Shown here: piece after piece, positions 56,393 to 64,000 of the stretch
How positions within the stretch are numbered: the first letter of the stretch is position 1
How the letters are laid out: each line of letters begins with the position of its first letter
From: Aquabacter spiritensis
GTDB lineage: Bacteria > Pseudomonadota > Alphaproteobacteria > Rhizobiales > Xanthobacteraceae
DNA length: 64,000 nt
Direction: 5' to 3'
NCBI RefSeq assembly: GCF_004346185.1
Contig: NZ_SMAI01000001.1
Location: 62,001 to 126,000, forward strand
Notes under the pieces: model-generated
The model's input: the letters and a program-made list of their open reading frames with translations, nothing else
What the model was told of the DNA's origin: nothing
Databases searched by the model: none
Made by a program: the position numbers and the translations under genes

Positions 56393-59365
56393 CTACCCGG
56401 CCATCCCCTCGAAGACTCGAACGAAGATTTCCCGCACTTTGTCCTGGGTCTCGCGCAGATAGGCGTCGAGGGTCGGGAAGTCCGGCATCTGGCCGGCGCG
56501 GGCGAGCAAGGCGCGCAGCGCCGGGCTGACCTCCCCGGACAAAGCATGCGTATCGAGCGAGAGCCGCAGCACCTGGGTCAGGTCCTGATAGAGCCCGCAG
56601 GCCTTGGAGAGGATTTCGATCTCCTCGGGGGGCAGCAGGCCGAGCCATCCCGCCACCGCCAGAATGCGCGCGGTCGAGGTGTCGACCAGTTCCGGGTGGT
56701 CGACGCCGTGCACCAGCACGAGATATTGGGCGATGAATTCGACATCCACCTGCCCGCCGGCGGCATGCTTCAGATTCCAGCGCGTCTCCTCGCCTTTCTC
56801 GCCGGCGAGCGCCCGGCGCATATCGAGAATGTCGCCGGCGATGCGCCGCGGGTCCCGCGGCTGCGCCAGGACCTTCCCGATCACCGCCTCGACCCGTGCC
56901 CCGAACCCGTCCTCGGCGGCGATCACCCGCGCCCGCGTGAGCGCCATATGCTCCCACGTCCAGGCCTCCTCCATCTGATAGCTTTCGAAGGAGGTGATGC
57001 GCGTCGCCACCGGCCCGGCGCGGCCCGAGGGGCGCAGCCGCAGGTCGACATCGTAGAGCTTGCCGGCATTGGTGAGGCTGGTCAGCGCGGACAGCAGGCG
57101 CTGGGTGAAGCGGGCGAAATATTGCGCGCCGTGCAGCGGGCGCGGCCCGTCGGAGGCCGGGTCCGCCCCGGCGGCGAAATCGTAGAGCACGATGAGGTCG
57201 AGGTCGGAGCCCGCCGTCATCTCCCGTCCGCCGAGCTTGCCCATGGCGAGCACCGCCGTCTGCGCCCCCGCGATCGTGCCGTGCGCCTCGGCGAAGCGCG
57301 CCGCGACGCGCCGGTGAAGGGCGCGGATGATGACCTCGGCGAGGGTGGCATAGGCCTCCCCCGCCCGCTCCGCCGGCAGCGTCCCGGACACCACCCGCAC
57401 GCCGATCAGGACATGCTGCTCCTGGCGGAAGCGGCGGACGCGGTCGAGCTGGTCCTCGTCGCTCTCCGCCGTGTCGAGCAGGCGGTCGAGCGCCACGGCG
57501 AGCGCCGCCGCGTCGGGCAGCGTGTCGAAGAAGGCCGGGTCGAGCAGCGCGTCCATCAAAGAAGGCCGCCGCGCCAGCGTCTCGCCGAGCCGCGGCGCGG
57601 CAGTGAGCAGGGTCGTCAGGAGGCGCACGAGATCCGGGTTGTGATGCAGCGCCGTGAGAAGCTGCGGGCCGGACAGGTCGGAGAGAAACCCGTCCATCGC
57701 GATCAGCGCCCCGTCGGGATCGCCGCCGCGCGCGAGCTGGTCGAGGATCAGCGGGATCAGCGCCTCGATATGGGCGCGCGCCTGCGCCCCGCGCAGCACC
57801 CGGTGCCCGCCGGCGAGCCAGCCACGCACGATCACGCTCGCGCCGTGCGGGTCCCGAAAGCCGAGCCGCGCGAGTTCGGCGACCGTCGCCTTGTCGTCGG
57901 TGTCCGGCGGGAAACGCAGCGTGCAGGAGAGGCCGGCCGGGGGCGGCGTATCCTCGAACAAGCGGGCATAATGGTGCTGCACCCGCGCCAGCCGCTCGAC
58001 CAGCGCGGCGGCGAAGGCGTCGCGGTCGGGATAGCCCATGAAGCGGGCGAACTGAGCGAACGCCTCGCGCCCCTCGGGCAGGGTGTGGCTCTGCGCATCC
58101 GCCACCATCTGGATGCGGTGCTCGACGCGGCGCAGGAAGAGATAGGCCTCGGCCAGCTGATCGCGCACCGTCCCCTCGATCCACCGGTCGCGCACCAGCG
58201 CGTCGAGCGCGGACAGGGTCCGGGGCGAGCGCAGGTTCGGGTCGCGCCCGCCGGCGATCAGCTGCTGGGTCTGGACGAAGAACTCCACCTCGCGGATGCC
58301 GCCGCGCCCGAGCTTCACATTGTGACCTTCCACCGCCACCACGTCGTGGCCGCGAAAGGCATGGATCTCGCGTTTCATCGCATGGACGTCGGCGATCGCC
58401 TGATAATCGAGGATGCGGCGCCAGACGAAGGGGCCGAGCTCGGCGAGGAAGGCGCGCCCGACCTCGAGGTCGCCGGCCACCGGGCGCGCTTTGATATAGG
58501 CGGCGCGCTCCCAGGTGGCGCCCTCGCGTTCGTAATAGGCCAGGGCGGCGGCGGTCGAGAGCGCGACCTGCGTCGAGCCGGGATCCGGCCGCAGCCGCAG
58601 GTCGACCCGCAGCACATACCCCTCGCCGGTGCGCTCCTGGAGCAGGCGCACCAGCCCCTTGGTGAGCTTCACGAAGAAAGGCGAAGCGTCGACGCCCGCC
58701 GCGAGCGGGGCGACGTCGCGGTCATAGACCACGATCAGATCGATATCCGAGGAATAGTTCAGTTCCCGTGCGCCGTGCTTGCCCATGGCGATGACCGCGA
58801 GGCCGCAGCCTTGTCCCGGCGCGTCCGGATCGCCCGGCGCGAGCCGCCCTGCCGCGCGCGCCTCGCGCAGCAGCCAGTCGAGGCCCGAGGTGATCGCGGC
58901 ATCGGCGATGTCGGTGAGGGCGCCGGTGACGGCGGCGAAATCGAGCGCGCCGGACATGTCGCCGAGCGCGATCAGCAGCGCGGCTTCCGCGCGCATGCGC
59001 CGCAGCGCGGCCATCACCCCGGCTTCGTCCGGCGAGGCCCGCACCGCGCCGACACCTTCCGCGATCAGGGCGGCGAGGCGGTCCGACGGCGGTTCGCCGA
59101 GGCAGCGCAGCAGACGCGTGGGCGCGAACCGGATGAGTTCGAGGAGGAAGGGCGAGCCCTCCGCAACCCCGAGAAGCACCTGCCGCGCGCAGGGATTGGC
59201 CGCGAAAAGCGCGCCGAGCTCCGCCTGCTGCGCCGCGTCCAGCCGCTCGGTCGCCTGGGATAGCTTGAGCGCGGCCGTATCCGCATCGGCCACGACGGGC
59301 GCTTCCCGCATGCGGGCGGCGAGCGTGTCCCGTCTGATCGTTTGGTTTGCGGTCGAGGCGGCCAT
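56393..59365 (-). CDS. glnE: Bifunctional glutamine synthetase adenylyltransferase/adenylyl-removing enzyme GlnE
   Basis: The 990-residue protein contains two nucleotidyltransferase domains. The N-terminal one has GKHGARELNYSSDIDLIVVYD, the C-terminal one GKLGGREMTAGSDLDLIVLYD, each followed by its regulatory helical domain. The N-terminal copy removes AMP from glutamine synthetase and the C-terminal copy adds it, under PII control. It converges on the pleC-like gene and begins 26 bp upstream of the end of the sensor-kinase gene's region. Confidence 0.96.
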   Translation of the reverse strand: MAASTANQTIRRDTLAARMREAPVVADADTAALKLSQATERLDAAQQAELGALFAANPCARQVLLGVAEGSPFLLELIRFAPTRLLRCLGEPPSDRLAALIAEGVGAVRASPDEAGVMAALRRMRAEAALLIALGDMSGALDFAAVTGALTDIADAAITSGLDWLLREARAAGRLAPGDPDAPGQGCGLAVIAMGKHGARELNYSSDIDLIVVYDRDVAPLAAGVDASPFFVKLTKGLVRLLQERTGEGYVLRVDLRLRPDPGSTQVALSTAAALAYYEREGATWERAAYIKARPVAGDLEVGRAFLAELGPFVWRRILDYQAIADVHAMKREIHAFRGHDVVAVEGHNVKLGRGGIREVEFFVQTQQLIAGGRDPNLRSPRTLSALDALVRDRWIEGTVRDQLAEAYLFLRRVEHRIQMVADAQSHTLPEGREAFAQFARFMGYPDRDAFAAALVERLARVQHHYARLFEDTPPPAGLSCTLRFPPDTDDKATVAELARLGFRDPHGASVIVRGWLAGGHRVLRGAQARAHIEALIPLILDQLARGGDPDGALIAMDGFLSDLSGPQLLTALHHNPDLVRLLTTLLTAAPRLGETLARRPSLMDALLDPAFFDTLPDAAALAVALDRLLDTAESDEDQLDRVRRFRQEQHVLIGVRVVSGTLPAERAGEAYATLAEVIIRALHRRVAARFAEAHGTIAGAQTAVLAMGKLGGREMTAGSDLDLIVLYDFAAGADPASDGPRPLHGAQYFARFTQRLLSALTSLTNAGKLYDVDLRLRPSGRAGPVATRITSFESYQMEEAWTWEHMALTRARVIAAEDGFGARVEAVIGKVLAQPRDPRRIAGDILDMRRALAGEKGEETRWNLKHAAGGQVDVEFIAQYLVLVHGVDHPELVDTSTARILAVAGWLGLLPPEEIEILSKACGLYQDLTQVLRLSLDTHALSGEVSPALRALLARAGQMPDFPTLDAYLRETQDKVREIFVRVFEGMAG

Positions 59366-59391
59366 CGCTCCCCTAAAGGCACATCGGCCCT

Positions 59392-60804
59392 CTATTGTGC
59401 AAGCCCTTCCACCGGCAGCGCCGGCAGCCGGAGCGCCACCCGCAGGCCCGGTTCGGCATCAGCGAATGCAAGCGTGCCGCCGTGCAACCGCGCGACCGCC
59501 GCGACCAGCGCCAGTCCGAGCCCGGAGCCGGGCCGGGAACGGCTCGTATCGAGCCGAACGAAGCGCTCGACCACGCGCTCGCGGTCCTTGGCGGCGATGC
59601 CCTCGCCGGCATCGGAGACCTCCAGCACCGCCAGATCCCCGTCGCGCGACAGCCGGACCGCGATCCGGCCCCGGCCGCCATCCTTGGGCAGGCCGTATTT
59701 GATCGCATTGTCCACGAGATTCGCGAGCGCCTGCGCCAGAAGTTCGCGCACGCCGCGCACCTGCACCCGCCCCGCCTCGACCGTCAAATCGAGGCCCTGC
59801 TCGTCAGCGAGCGGCTCGTACAATTCGGCGACGTTCTCCGCGATCTCCTTGAGGTCGATCTCGGCCATCGTATCGAGCGCCTGCCCCGCCTCGGCGCGGG
59901 CGATCATGAGCAGCGCGTCGAAGGTGCGGATCAGCGCGTCGCTCTCCTCGATCGTGCCTTCGAGCGCGCTGCGCCACTCCGCGTCGCTGTGCGCCCCGCG
60001 CAGCGCCGCCTCGGCCTTGTTGCGCAGCCGGGTCAGCGGGGTCTTGAGATCGTGGGCAATGTTGTCCGACACCTCCTTCAGCCCGGCCATCAGGCCCTCG
60101 ATGCGGTCCAGCATGGCATTGAGGCTGAGCGCCAGGCGGTCGAACTCGTCGCCGGTGCCCGCCACCGAGAGGCGGCCGGACAGGTCGCCGGCCATGATGG
60201 TTTCCGAGGTCGCGGTCATCGAATCGATCCGCTTCAGCACCCGCCGCGTGACGAAGAAGCCGCCGACCAATCCGAGCACCAGGATCAGGACCAGCGCGCC
60301 CTGGGCGGGGCGCACGACGAGCCGCCGCACGGTGTCGCGTTCCTCGACGTCGCGGCCGACCAGCAGCCGGTAGCCGCCGGGCAGGAGGAAGACCTGAACG
60401 AAAGCGAGATTCTCCTTCGCCCCCGGCTCCTCGGAGCGGCGATAGGCGGTGAACTGGGTTCCCGGGCTGTCGAGAAGACCGAGCGGGAGGTCCGAGACGT
60501 TGGAGGCCAGCACCTCGCCCGCGAAATTCGCCAGCACATAGATGTTCGATCCGGGCCGCCGGGTGCGGCGGTCGATCACAAAAACGAGGCGCTGGATCCC
60601 GCCCATGCGGTATTGCTCGGCGAGGAAACGCACCTCGGCGCCGACATTCTCCGCCACCTGCCCTTCGATCAGCTGGCGCGTGTGCCACGCCACATAGCCG
60701 ATCATGAACAGCGCGAAGACCGCGAACACGACGAGATAGACCGCCAGCAGCTTGAAGGCCGTGGTGCGGACCAGCCGGGCGAGGTTGCGCGGAAGAATCT
60801 TCAT
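59392..60804 (-). CDS. Two-component sensor histidine kinase (OmpR-system type)
   Basis: The 470-residue protein has two membrane helices (about 15-37 and 165-190) around a ~125-residue periplasmic sensor. A HAMP region (about 190-240), HisKA with SDNIAHDLKTPLTRLRNKAE (His near 250) and an ATPase domain follow (LANLVDNAIKYG, SRPGSGLGLALVAAVARLHGG). It pairs with the response regulator 61 bp upstream on the same strand. Signal unknown; the linked degP suggests envelope stress. Confidence 0.88.
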   Translation of the reverse strand: MKILPRNLARLVRTTAFKLLAVYLVVFAVFALFMIGYVAWHTRQLIEGQVAENVGAEVRFLAEQYRMGGIQRLVFVIDRRTRRPGSNIYVLANFAGEVLASNVSDLPLGLLDSPGTQFTAYRRSEEPGAKENLAFVQVFLLPGGYRLLVGRDVEERDTVRRLVVRPAQGALVLILVLGLVGGFFVTRRVLKRIDSMTATSETIMAGDLSGRLSVAGTGDEFDRLALSLNAMLDRIEGLMAGLKEVSDNIAHDLKTPLTRLRNKAEAALRGAHSDAEWRSALEGTIEESDALIRTFDALLMIARAEAGQALDTMAEIDLKEIAENVAELYEPLADEQGLDLTVEAGRVQVRGVRELLAQALANLVDNAIKYGLPKDGGRGRIAVRLSRDGDLAVLEVSDAGEGIAAKDRERVVERFVRLDTSRSRPGSGLGLALVAAVARLHGGTLAFADAEPGLRVALRLPALPVEGLAQ

Positions 60805-60865
60805 GCGACAGGCCCAGGGGCGCCGGCCGCAGACGGCCGGCTGCGGCGGAAAGGAGCGAGGGGGC

Positions 60866-61582
60866 TCACCGCAGCCCTTCGCGCACCATATAGCCGGCCC
60901 CGCGCACGGTATGGATCAGCGGCACCTCGAAACCCTTGTCGATCTTGCCCCGCAGCCGCGAGACATGGACGTCGATCACATTGGTCTGCGGGTCGAAATG
61001 ATAGTCCCACACATTTTCGAGCAGCATCGTGCGCGTCACCACCTGCCCGGCATGGCGCATGAGATATTCGAGCAGGCGGAATTCGCGCGGCTGGAGCGGG
61101 ATGTCCTTGCCGCCGCGCGCGACGCGGTGCGCCAGCCGGTCGAGTTCGAGATCGCCGACCCGGTAGAGCGTATCGGCGGCCTGCGGCGCCGCGCGGCGCG
61201 ACAGCGCCTCGACGCGCGCGAGAAGCTCGGTGAAGGCGTAGGGCTTGGGGAGATAATCGTCGCCGCCGGCCCGCAGACCCATCACCCGGTCGTCGACCTG
61301 GCCGAGGGCGGACAAGATCAGCGCGGGCGTCGCTTCCCCGCGCCGCCGCAATTCGGCGACCACCGACAGGCCGTCCCGCCGCGGCAGCATGCGGTCCACC
61401 ACCAGCACGTCGTAACGCCCGTCGAGGGCGAGGGCGAGGCCCGCCTCGCCGTCCGCGGCATGTTCCACGACATGGCCCGCCTCGCGGAACGCCTTGCGCA
61501 GATAGTCGGCCGCGTCGCGGTCGTCCTCGATCAGGAGAAGGCGCATGGCGAAATCTTGGTCCGTTTCCCGAGTCGCGCTCAT
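60866..61582 (-). CDS. OmpR/PhoB-family response regulator
   Basis: The 238-residue protein has a receiver domain (LLIEDDRDAADYLRKAF, phospho-acceptor Asp in VVDRMLPRRDG, Lys in YLPKPYAFTELLARV). A winged-helix DNA-binding domain follows (LQPREFRLLEYLMRHAGQVVTRTMLLENVW...VIDVHVSRLRGKID). It is the cognate regulator of the downstream kinase. The degP gene directly upstream is a plausible target. Confidence 0.9.
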   Translation of the reverse strand: MSATRETDQDFAMRLLLIEDDRDAADYLRKAFREAGHVVEHAADGEAGLALALDGRYDVLVVDRMLPRRDGLSVVAELRRRGEATPALILSALGQVDDRVMGLRAGGDDYLPKPYAFTELLARVEALSRRAAPQAADTLYRVGDLELDRLAHRVARGGKDIPLQPREFRLLEYLMRHAGQVVTRTMLLENVWDYHFDPQTNVIDVHVSRLRGKIDKGFEVPLIHTVRGAGYMVREGLR

Positions 61583-61782
61583 GCTTCCACATCCCTGTCA
61601 CGGCCGCCAGCGGCCCGCCCCTCCATGCCAAGCCGGCGCGGAGGCTTACGCGCTCCGCGCCGGATCTCCGCGGCGGCATGAAGGGGCGACCGTGCCGCCG
61701 GAAGTAGACGGCCCGGCGCGCGGACGAGGATCCGGTCGGCGCGAGATCCGACCGGCCCCTCCGCGACGCCGGGCCGAAGGTG

Positions 61783-63327
61783 TCAGCCGGCCTTGTCGGA
61801 GAGGGTGACGGCGACGAAGCGCACGCCCTGCTCGCCCTTCACCCGCATCAGGACCGCCTTGCGGTTCTCGGCCTTGGCGGCGGCGAGGCCGTCGCGCACG
61901 TCGTTCGCGCTCGACACCGCCTTGCCGCCGACGTCGAGGATGACGTCGCCCGAGCGGATGCCGCGCTGGGCGGCGGCGCCGTTGGGATCGACCTCGGTGA
62001 CCACGACGCCTTCAGTGCCGGCGCCCTGGACCGATTTGGCAGGGGCGAGCTGGAGGCCGAGGCGGGGCACGTCGGTCCCGGCCTGCTTGCCGCCGCTCTT
62101 CTCGGAGAGGCTGGCCTGCTGCTCGTTCGGAAGCTGTTCGAGCTTCACGTCCATCGCCAGCGTCTTGCCGTCGCGGATGACCGAGAGGGCGACGGTGGAG
62201 CCCGGCTTCATCATGCCGATGCGGCGCGACAGGTCGCGGGCGTCCTTGACGGTGTCGCCATTGACCTTGGCGACCACGTCGCCGCTCTTCAGGCCGGCCT
62301 TGGCGGCGGGCGTGTCGGGCTGGACCTGGGCGATCAGCGCGCCCTGCGCCTCGTTGAGGCCGAGGCCGGAGGCGAGGTCGTCGGTCACCGGCTGGATCTG
62401 CACGCCGATATAGCCGCGCGCCACCTTGCCGCTCTCGCGGAGCTGGTTCACCACCGTCTTGACGGTCTCGGACGGGATCGCGAAGGCGATGCCGACATTG
62501 CCGCCGGAGGGCGAGACGATCGCGGTGTTCATGCCGATCACCTCGCCGTTGAGGCCGAAGGTCGGGCCGCCGGAATTGCCCCGGTTCACCGCCGCGTCGA
62601 TCTGCAGGAAGTCGTCATACGGCCCGGCGCCGATGTCGCGGCCGCGCGCCGAGACGATGCCCGCCGTCACGGTGCCGCCGAGGCCGAACGGGTTGCCGAC
62701 CGCGATCACCCAATCGCCGATGCGCGGCGGGGTATCGGAGAGCTTGACCCACGGCAGGTCGTTCTTGCCTTCGATCTTCAGCAGCGCCACGTCGGTGCGC
62801 GGATCCGTGCCGATCACCTTGGCCGTATAGTCCTTGCCGTCGGTGGTGGTGACGTCCACTTCGCTCGCGCCGTCGATGACGTGGTTGTTCGTCACCACGT
62901 AGCCATCGGCGGAGATGATGAAGCCGGACCCCTGTCCGGCCACGCGCCGGCCGGGCTGCTCGCCGCCGCGCGGGCCGCGCGGCTGGCCGTTCGGGCCGCC
63001 TTCGAAGCCGAAGCGCTTCAGGAAGCGCTCGATCTGCGGCGGCACGTCGCCGCCGAACGGACCGTCTTCGCCCATCGCCATCTGGCGAGGATCGACGTCC
63101 TTCTTGACCTTCACCGAGACGACGGCGGGCGACACCTTTTCCACCACGTCGGCGAACGAATTCTGGCCCGCGGACTGGTTCGTCGAGATCTGGGCGGACG
63201 CCGGCGACGTGTAAGGCGGCAGGAACTGCCCGGCGACCACGCCGGTCATGGCGAGGCCGACGGCGCCGGCGAGAAGCGCGGCGCGGCGGCGGCGGACACG
63301 TGACGAGGGGGAAGTGATGCCGGTCAT
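61783..63327 (-). CDS. degP: DegP/HtrA-type periplasmic serine protease
   Basis: The 514-residue protein has an Arg-rich N-terminus with a hydrophobic signal (RRRRAALLAGAVGLAMTGVVAG), then a trypsin-like domain with triad His149 (VVTNNHVID), Asp179 (TDVALLKIE) and Ser252 (RGNSGGPTF). Two PDZ domains follow (about 305-395 and 420-505). It degrades or refolds misfolded envelope proteins. It is the upstream neighbour of the OmpR-type regulator and kinase on the same strand. Confidence 0.95.
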   Translation of the reverse strand: MTGITSPSSRVRRRRAALLAGAVGLAMTGVVAGQFLPPYTSPASAQISTNQSAGQNSFADVVEKVSPAVVSVKVKKDVDPRQMAMGEDGPFGGDVPPQIERFLKRFGFEGGPNGQPRGPRGGEQPGRRVAGQGSGFIISADGYVVTNNHVIDGASEVDVTTTDGKDYTAKVIGTDPRTDVALLKIEGKNDLPWVKLSDTPPRIGDWVIAVGNPFGLGGTVTAGIVSARGRDIGAGPYDDFLQIDAAVNRGNSGGPTFGLNGEVIGMNTAIVSPSGGNVGIAFAIPSETVKTVVNQLRESGKVARGYIGVQIQPVTDDLASGLGLNEAQGALIAQVQPDTPAAKAGLKSGDVVAKVNGDTVKDARDLSRRIGMMKPGSTVALSVIRDGKTLAMDVKLEQLPNEQQASLSEKSGGKQAGTDVPRLGLQLAPAKSVQGAGTEGVVVTEVDPNGAAAQRGIRSGDVILDVGGKAVSSANDVRDGLAAAKAENRKAVLMRVKGEQGVRFVAVTLSDKAG

Positions 63328-63487
63328 GGGGATCTTCGTCTCTCTCGATGTCGCCCCACGATGGGGCAGGCTCGGGAACGGATCCTAGGAGCGGGATCAT
63401 TACAGTCGGCTGGCGGGAGGATTACGGAGCTGTAATGTGCGTCACGCCTGCGTGAGAAGGGTAAAGCGCAGGTGAAGCCGCGCCGAC

Positions 63488-63514
63488 GCGGCACCCCGCC
63501 AAGCGGGGTGCCGC
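63488..63514 (-). terminator. Perfect 12-bp hairpin downstream of the Bug-type gene
   Basis: GCGGCACCCCGC, a 3-base loop and GCGGGGTGCCGC form a perfect stem 19 bp after the end of the binding-protein gene and upstream of degP. No T-tract is present on the minus strand; it probably stabilises or terminates the upstream transcript. Confidence 0.55.
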
Positions 63515-63533
63515 ACCTGGCTTGGCACCCGCC

Positions 63534-64000
63534 TCAGGTCGGCTCGAACTTGGCAGCCGCCAGAAGGTCGCTTCCCTTCTTGAGATAAGCGCGCTCGAAG
63601 GCGTCGAACTGCGCGGGCGTCTCGGTCAATGGCACGACGCCGATCTTCGCCAATTGGCCGCTGTCCGCGAGCGAGCGCACCGTCTCGTTGATGTCGGCGT
63701 TCAGCGTCTTCACCAGGTCCGCCGGCAGGTTCTTCGGCCCCCAGACGCCATACCAGGAGGACAGATCGAGGCCGGGCAGGCCGCTTTCCGCCGCGGTCGG
63801 CACATCCGGCGCGAGGCTGCTGCGCTTGGCCGAGGTGAGGGCGACCGCCTTGACGTTCCCGGCCTGGGCGGAGGGAAGCAGCGCGACCACCGGATCGATC
63901 ATGAGCTGCACGTTGCCGCCCGCGACATCCATCAGCCCGGGCGCCGTGCCCCGATAGGGGATGACGTTGAGATCGAGCTTCGCGAGCCGGTTGAATTCCA
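63534..64000 (-). CDS. Bug/TctC-family substrate-binding protein, 3' part only
   Basis: The gene enters from the right edge and ends at 63534, showing the last ~155 residues. The readable part contains LKLDLNVIPYRGTAPGLMDVAGGNVQLMIDP, LTSAKRSSLAPDVPTAAESGLPGLDLSSWYG and GPKNLPADLVKTLNADI, all characteristic of Bug (tripartite tricarboxylate transporter) periplasmic receptors. Ligand unknown; carboxylates are typical. Confidence 0.92.
   Translation of the reverse strand, partial: EFNRLAKLDLNVIPYRGTAPGLMDVAGGNVQLMIDPVVALLPSAQAGNVKAVALTSAKRSSLAPDVPTAAESGLPGLDLSSWYGVWGPKNLPADLVKTLNADINETVRSLADSGQLAKIGVVPLTETPAQFDAFERAYLKKGSDLLAAAKFEPT

Noticed and set aside
56546-59263. A 905-codon open frame on the plus strand opposite glnE
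   Set aside because: It is antisense to a full-length GlnE with both catalytic domains; its Arg/His/Gly-rich product has no family resemblance.

Overview
The window is about 64 kb of high-GC DNA (roughly 65%) that reads as a single chromosomal segment of an alphaproteobacterium, most likely in the order Hyphomicrobiales (Rhizobiales). The evidence is the combination of a PleC-type histidine kinase next to glnE and an OmpR-type two-component pair with degP, hisZ-hisG, a urea ABC transporter joined to a rhizobial-type urease operon, CTAGAG-type intergenic palindromes and small secreted alphaproteobacterial proteins. I see no insertion sequence, prophage, integrase, CRISPR array or rRNA. One tRNA gene, tRNA-Pro(CGG), is present. 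Gene density is high and most operons use overlapping ATGA junctions.

Layout. (1) 1-7.0 kb: a dmmDABC-type dimethylamine monooxygenase (heme-dependent oxidative N-demethylase) operon on the minus strand, cut by the left edge. It is preceded by an acyl-CoA-dehydrogenase-fold flavoprotein and faces a second GcvT-like folate enzyme. (2) 7.1-13.2 kb: a DUF900-type hydrolase lipoprotein, divergent epmA and efp, a single-domain response regulator, and cydAB of the cyanide-insensitive type. (3) 13.2-24.8 kb: an 11.5-kb minus-strand block, urtABCDE followed by ureD-ureAB-(35-residue ORF)-ureC-ureE-ureF-ureG, with a sigma-54 promoter match upstream of urtA. (4) 25-32 kb: a 25-residue membrane peptide, beta-carbonic anhydrase, MgtE, a Nif11-like small protein, an HdeD/permuted-papain fusion, an MFS exporter, small orphan proteins and tRNA-Pro. 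(5) 32-39.7 kb: fabI, two paralogous secreted proteins, a histidine phosphatase, a CorC-type protein, aroC, an HTH-RibB fusion and a DUF1194 protein. (6) 39.7-48.8 kb: an RNA methyltransferase, tlyA, dxs and xseB on the minus strand, interspersed with plus-strand small secreted proteins, a glycosyltransferase, and a hydrolase/ICMT pair. (7) 48.9-64 kb: hisZG, pepN, a pleC-like kinase, glnE, a sensor/regulator pair, degP and a partial Bug-type binding protein.

Nitrogen scavenging is a recurrent theme. Dimethylamine oxidation, urea import and hydrolysis, and glutamine synthetase adenylylation (glnE) all feed or sense ammonium, and the sigma-54 match upstream of urtA fits NtrC-type control. Carbonic anhydrase beside the urt/ure block may handle CO2/bicarbonate released by urease.

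The least conventional items are listed here. An XRE-like HTH domain is fused to RibB plus a degenerate GTP-cyclohydrolase-II domain, with two 17-bp operator-like palindromes directly upstream. A coupled 35-codon ORF lies between ureAB and ureC. An HdeD membrane domain is fused to a His-then-Cys papain-like domain. The flavoprotein of the dmm cluster lacks the usual catalytic Glu. The xseB-proximal intergenic region carries a direct repeat and a palindrome at the same 186-bp period.
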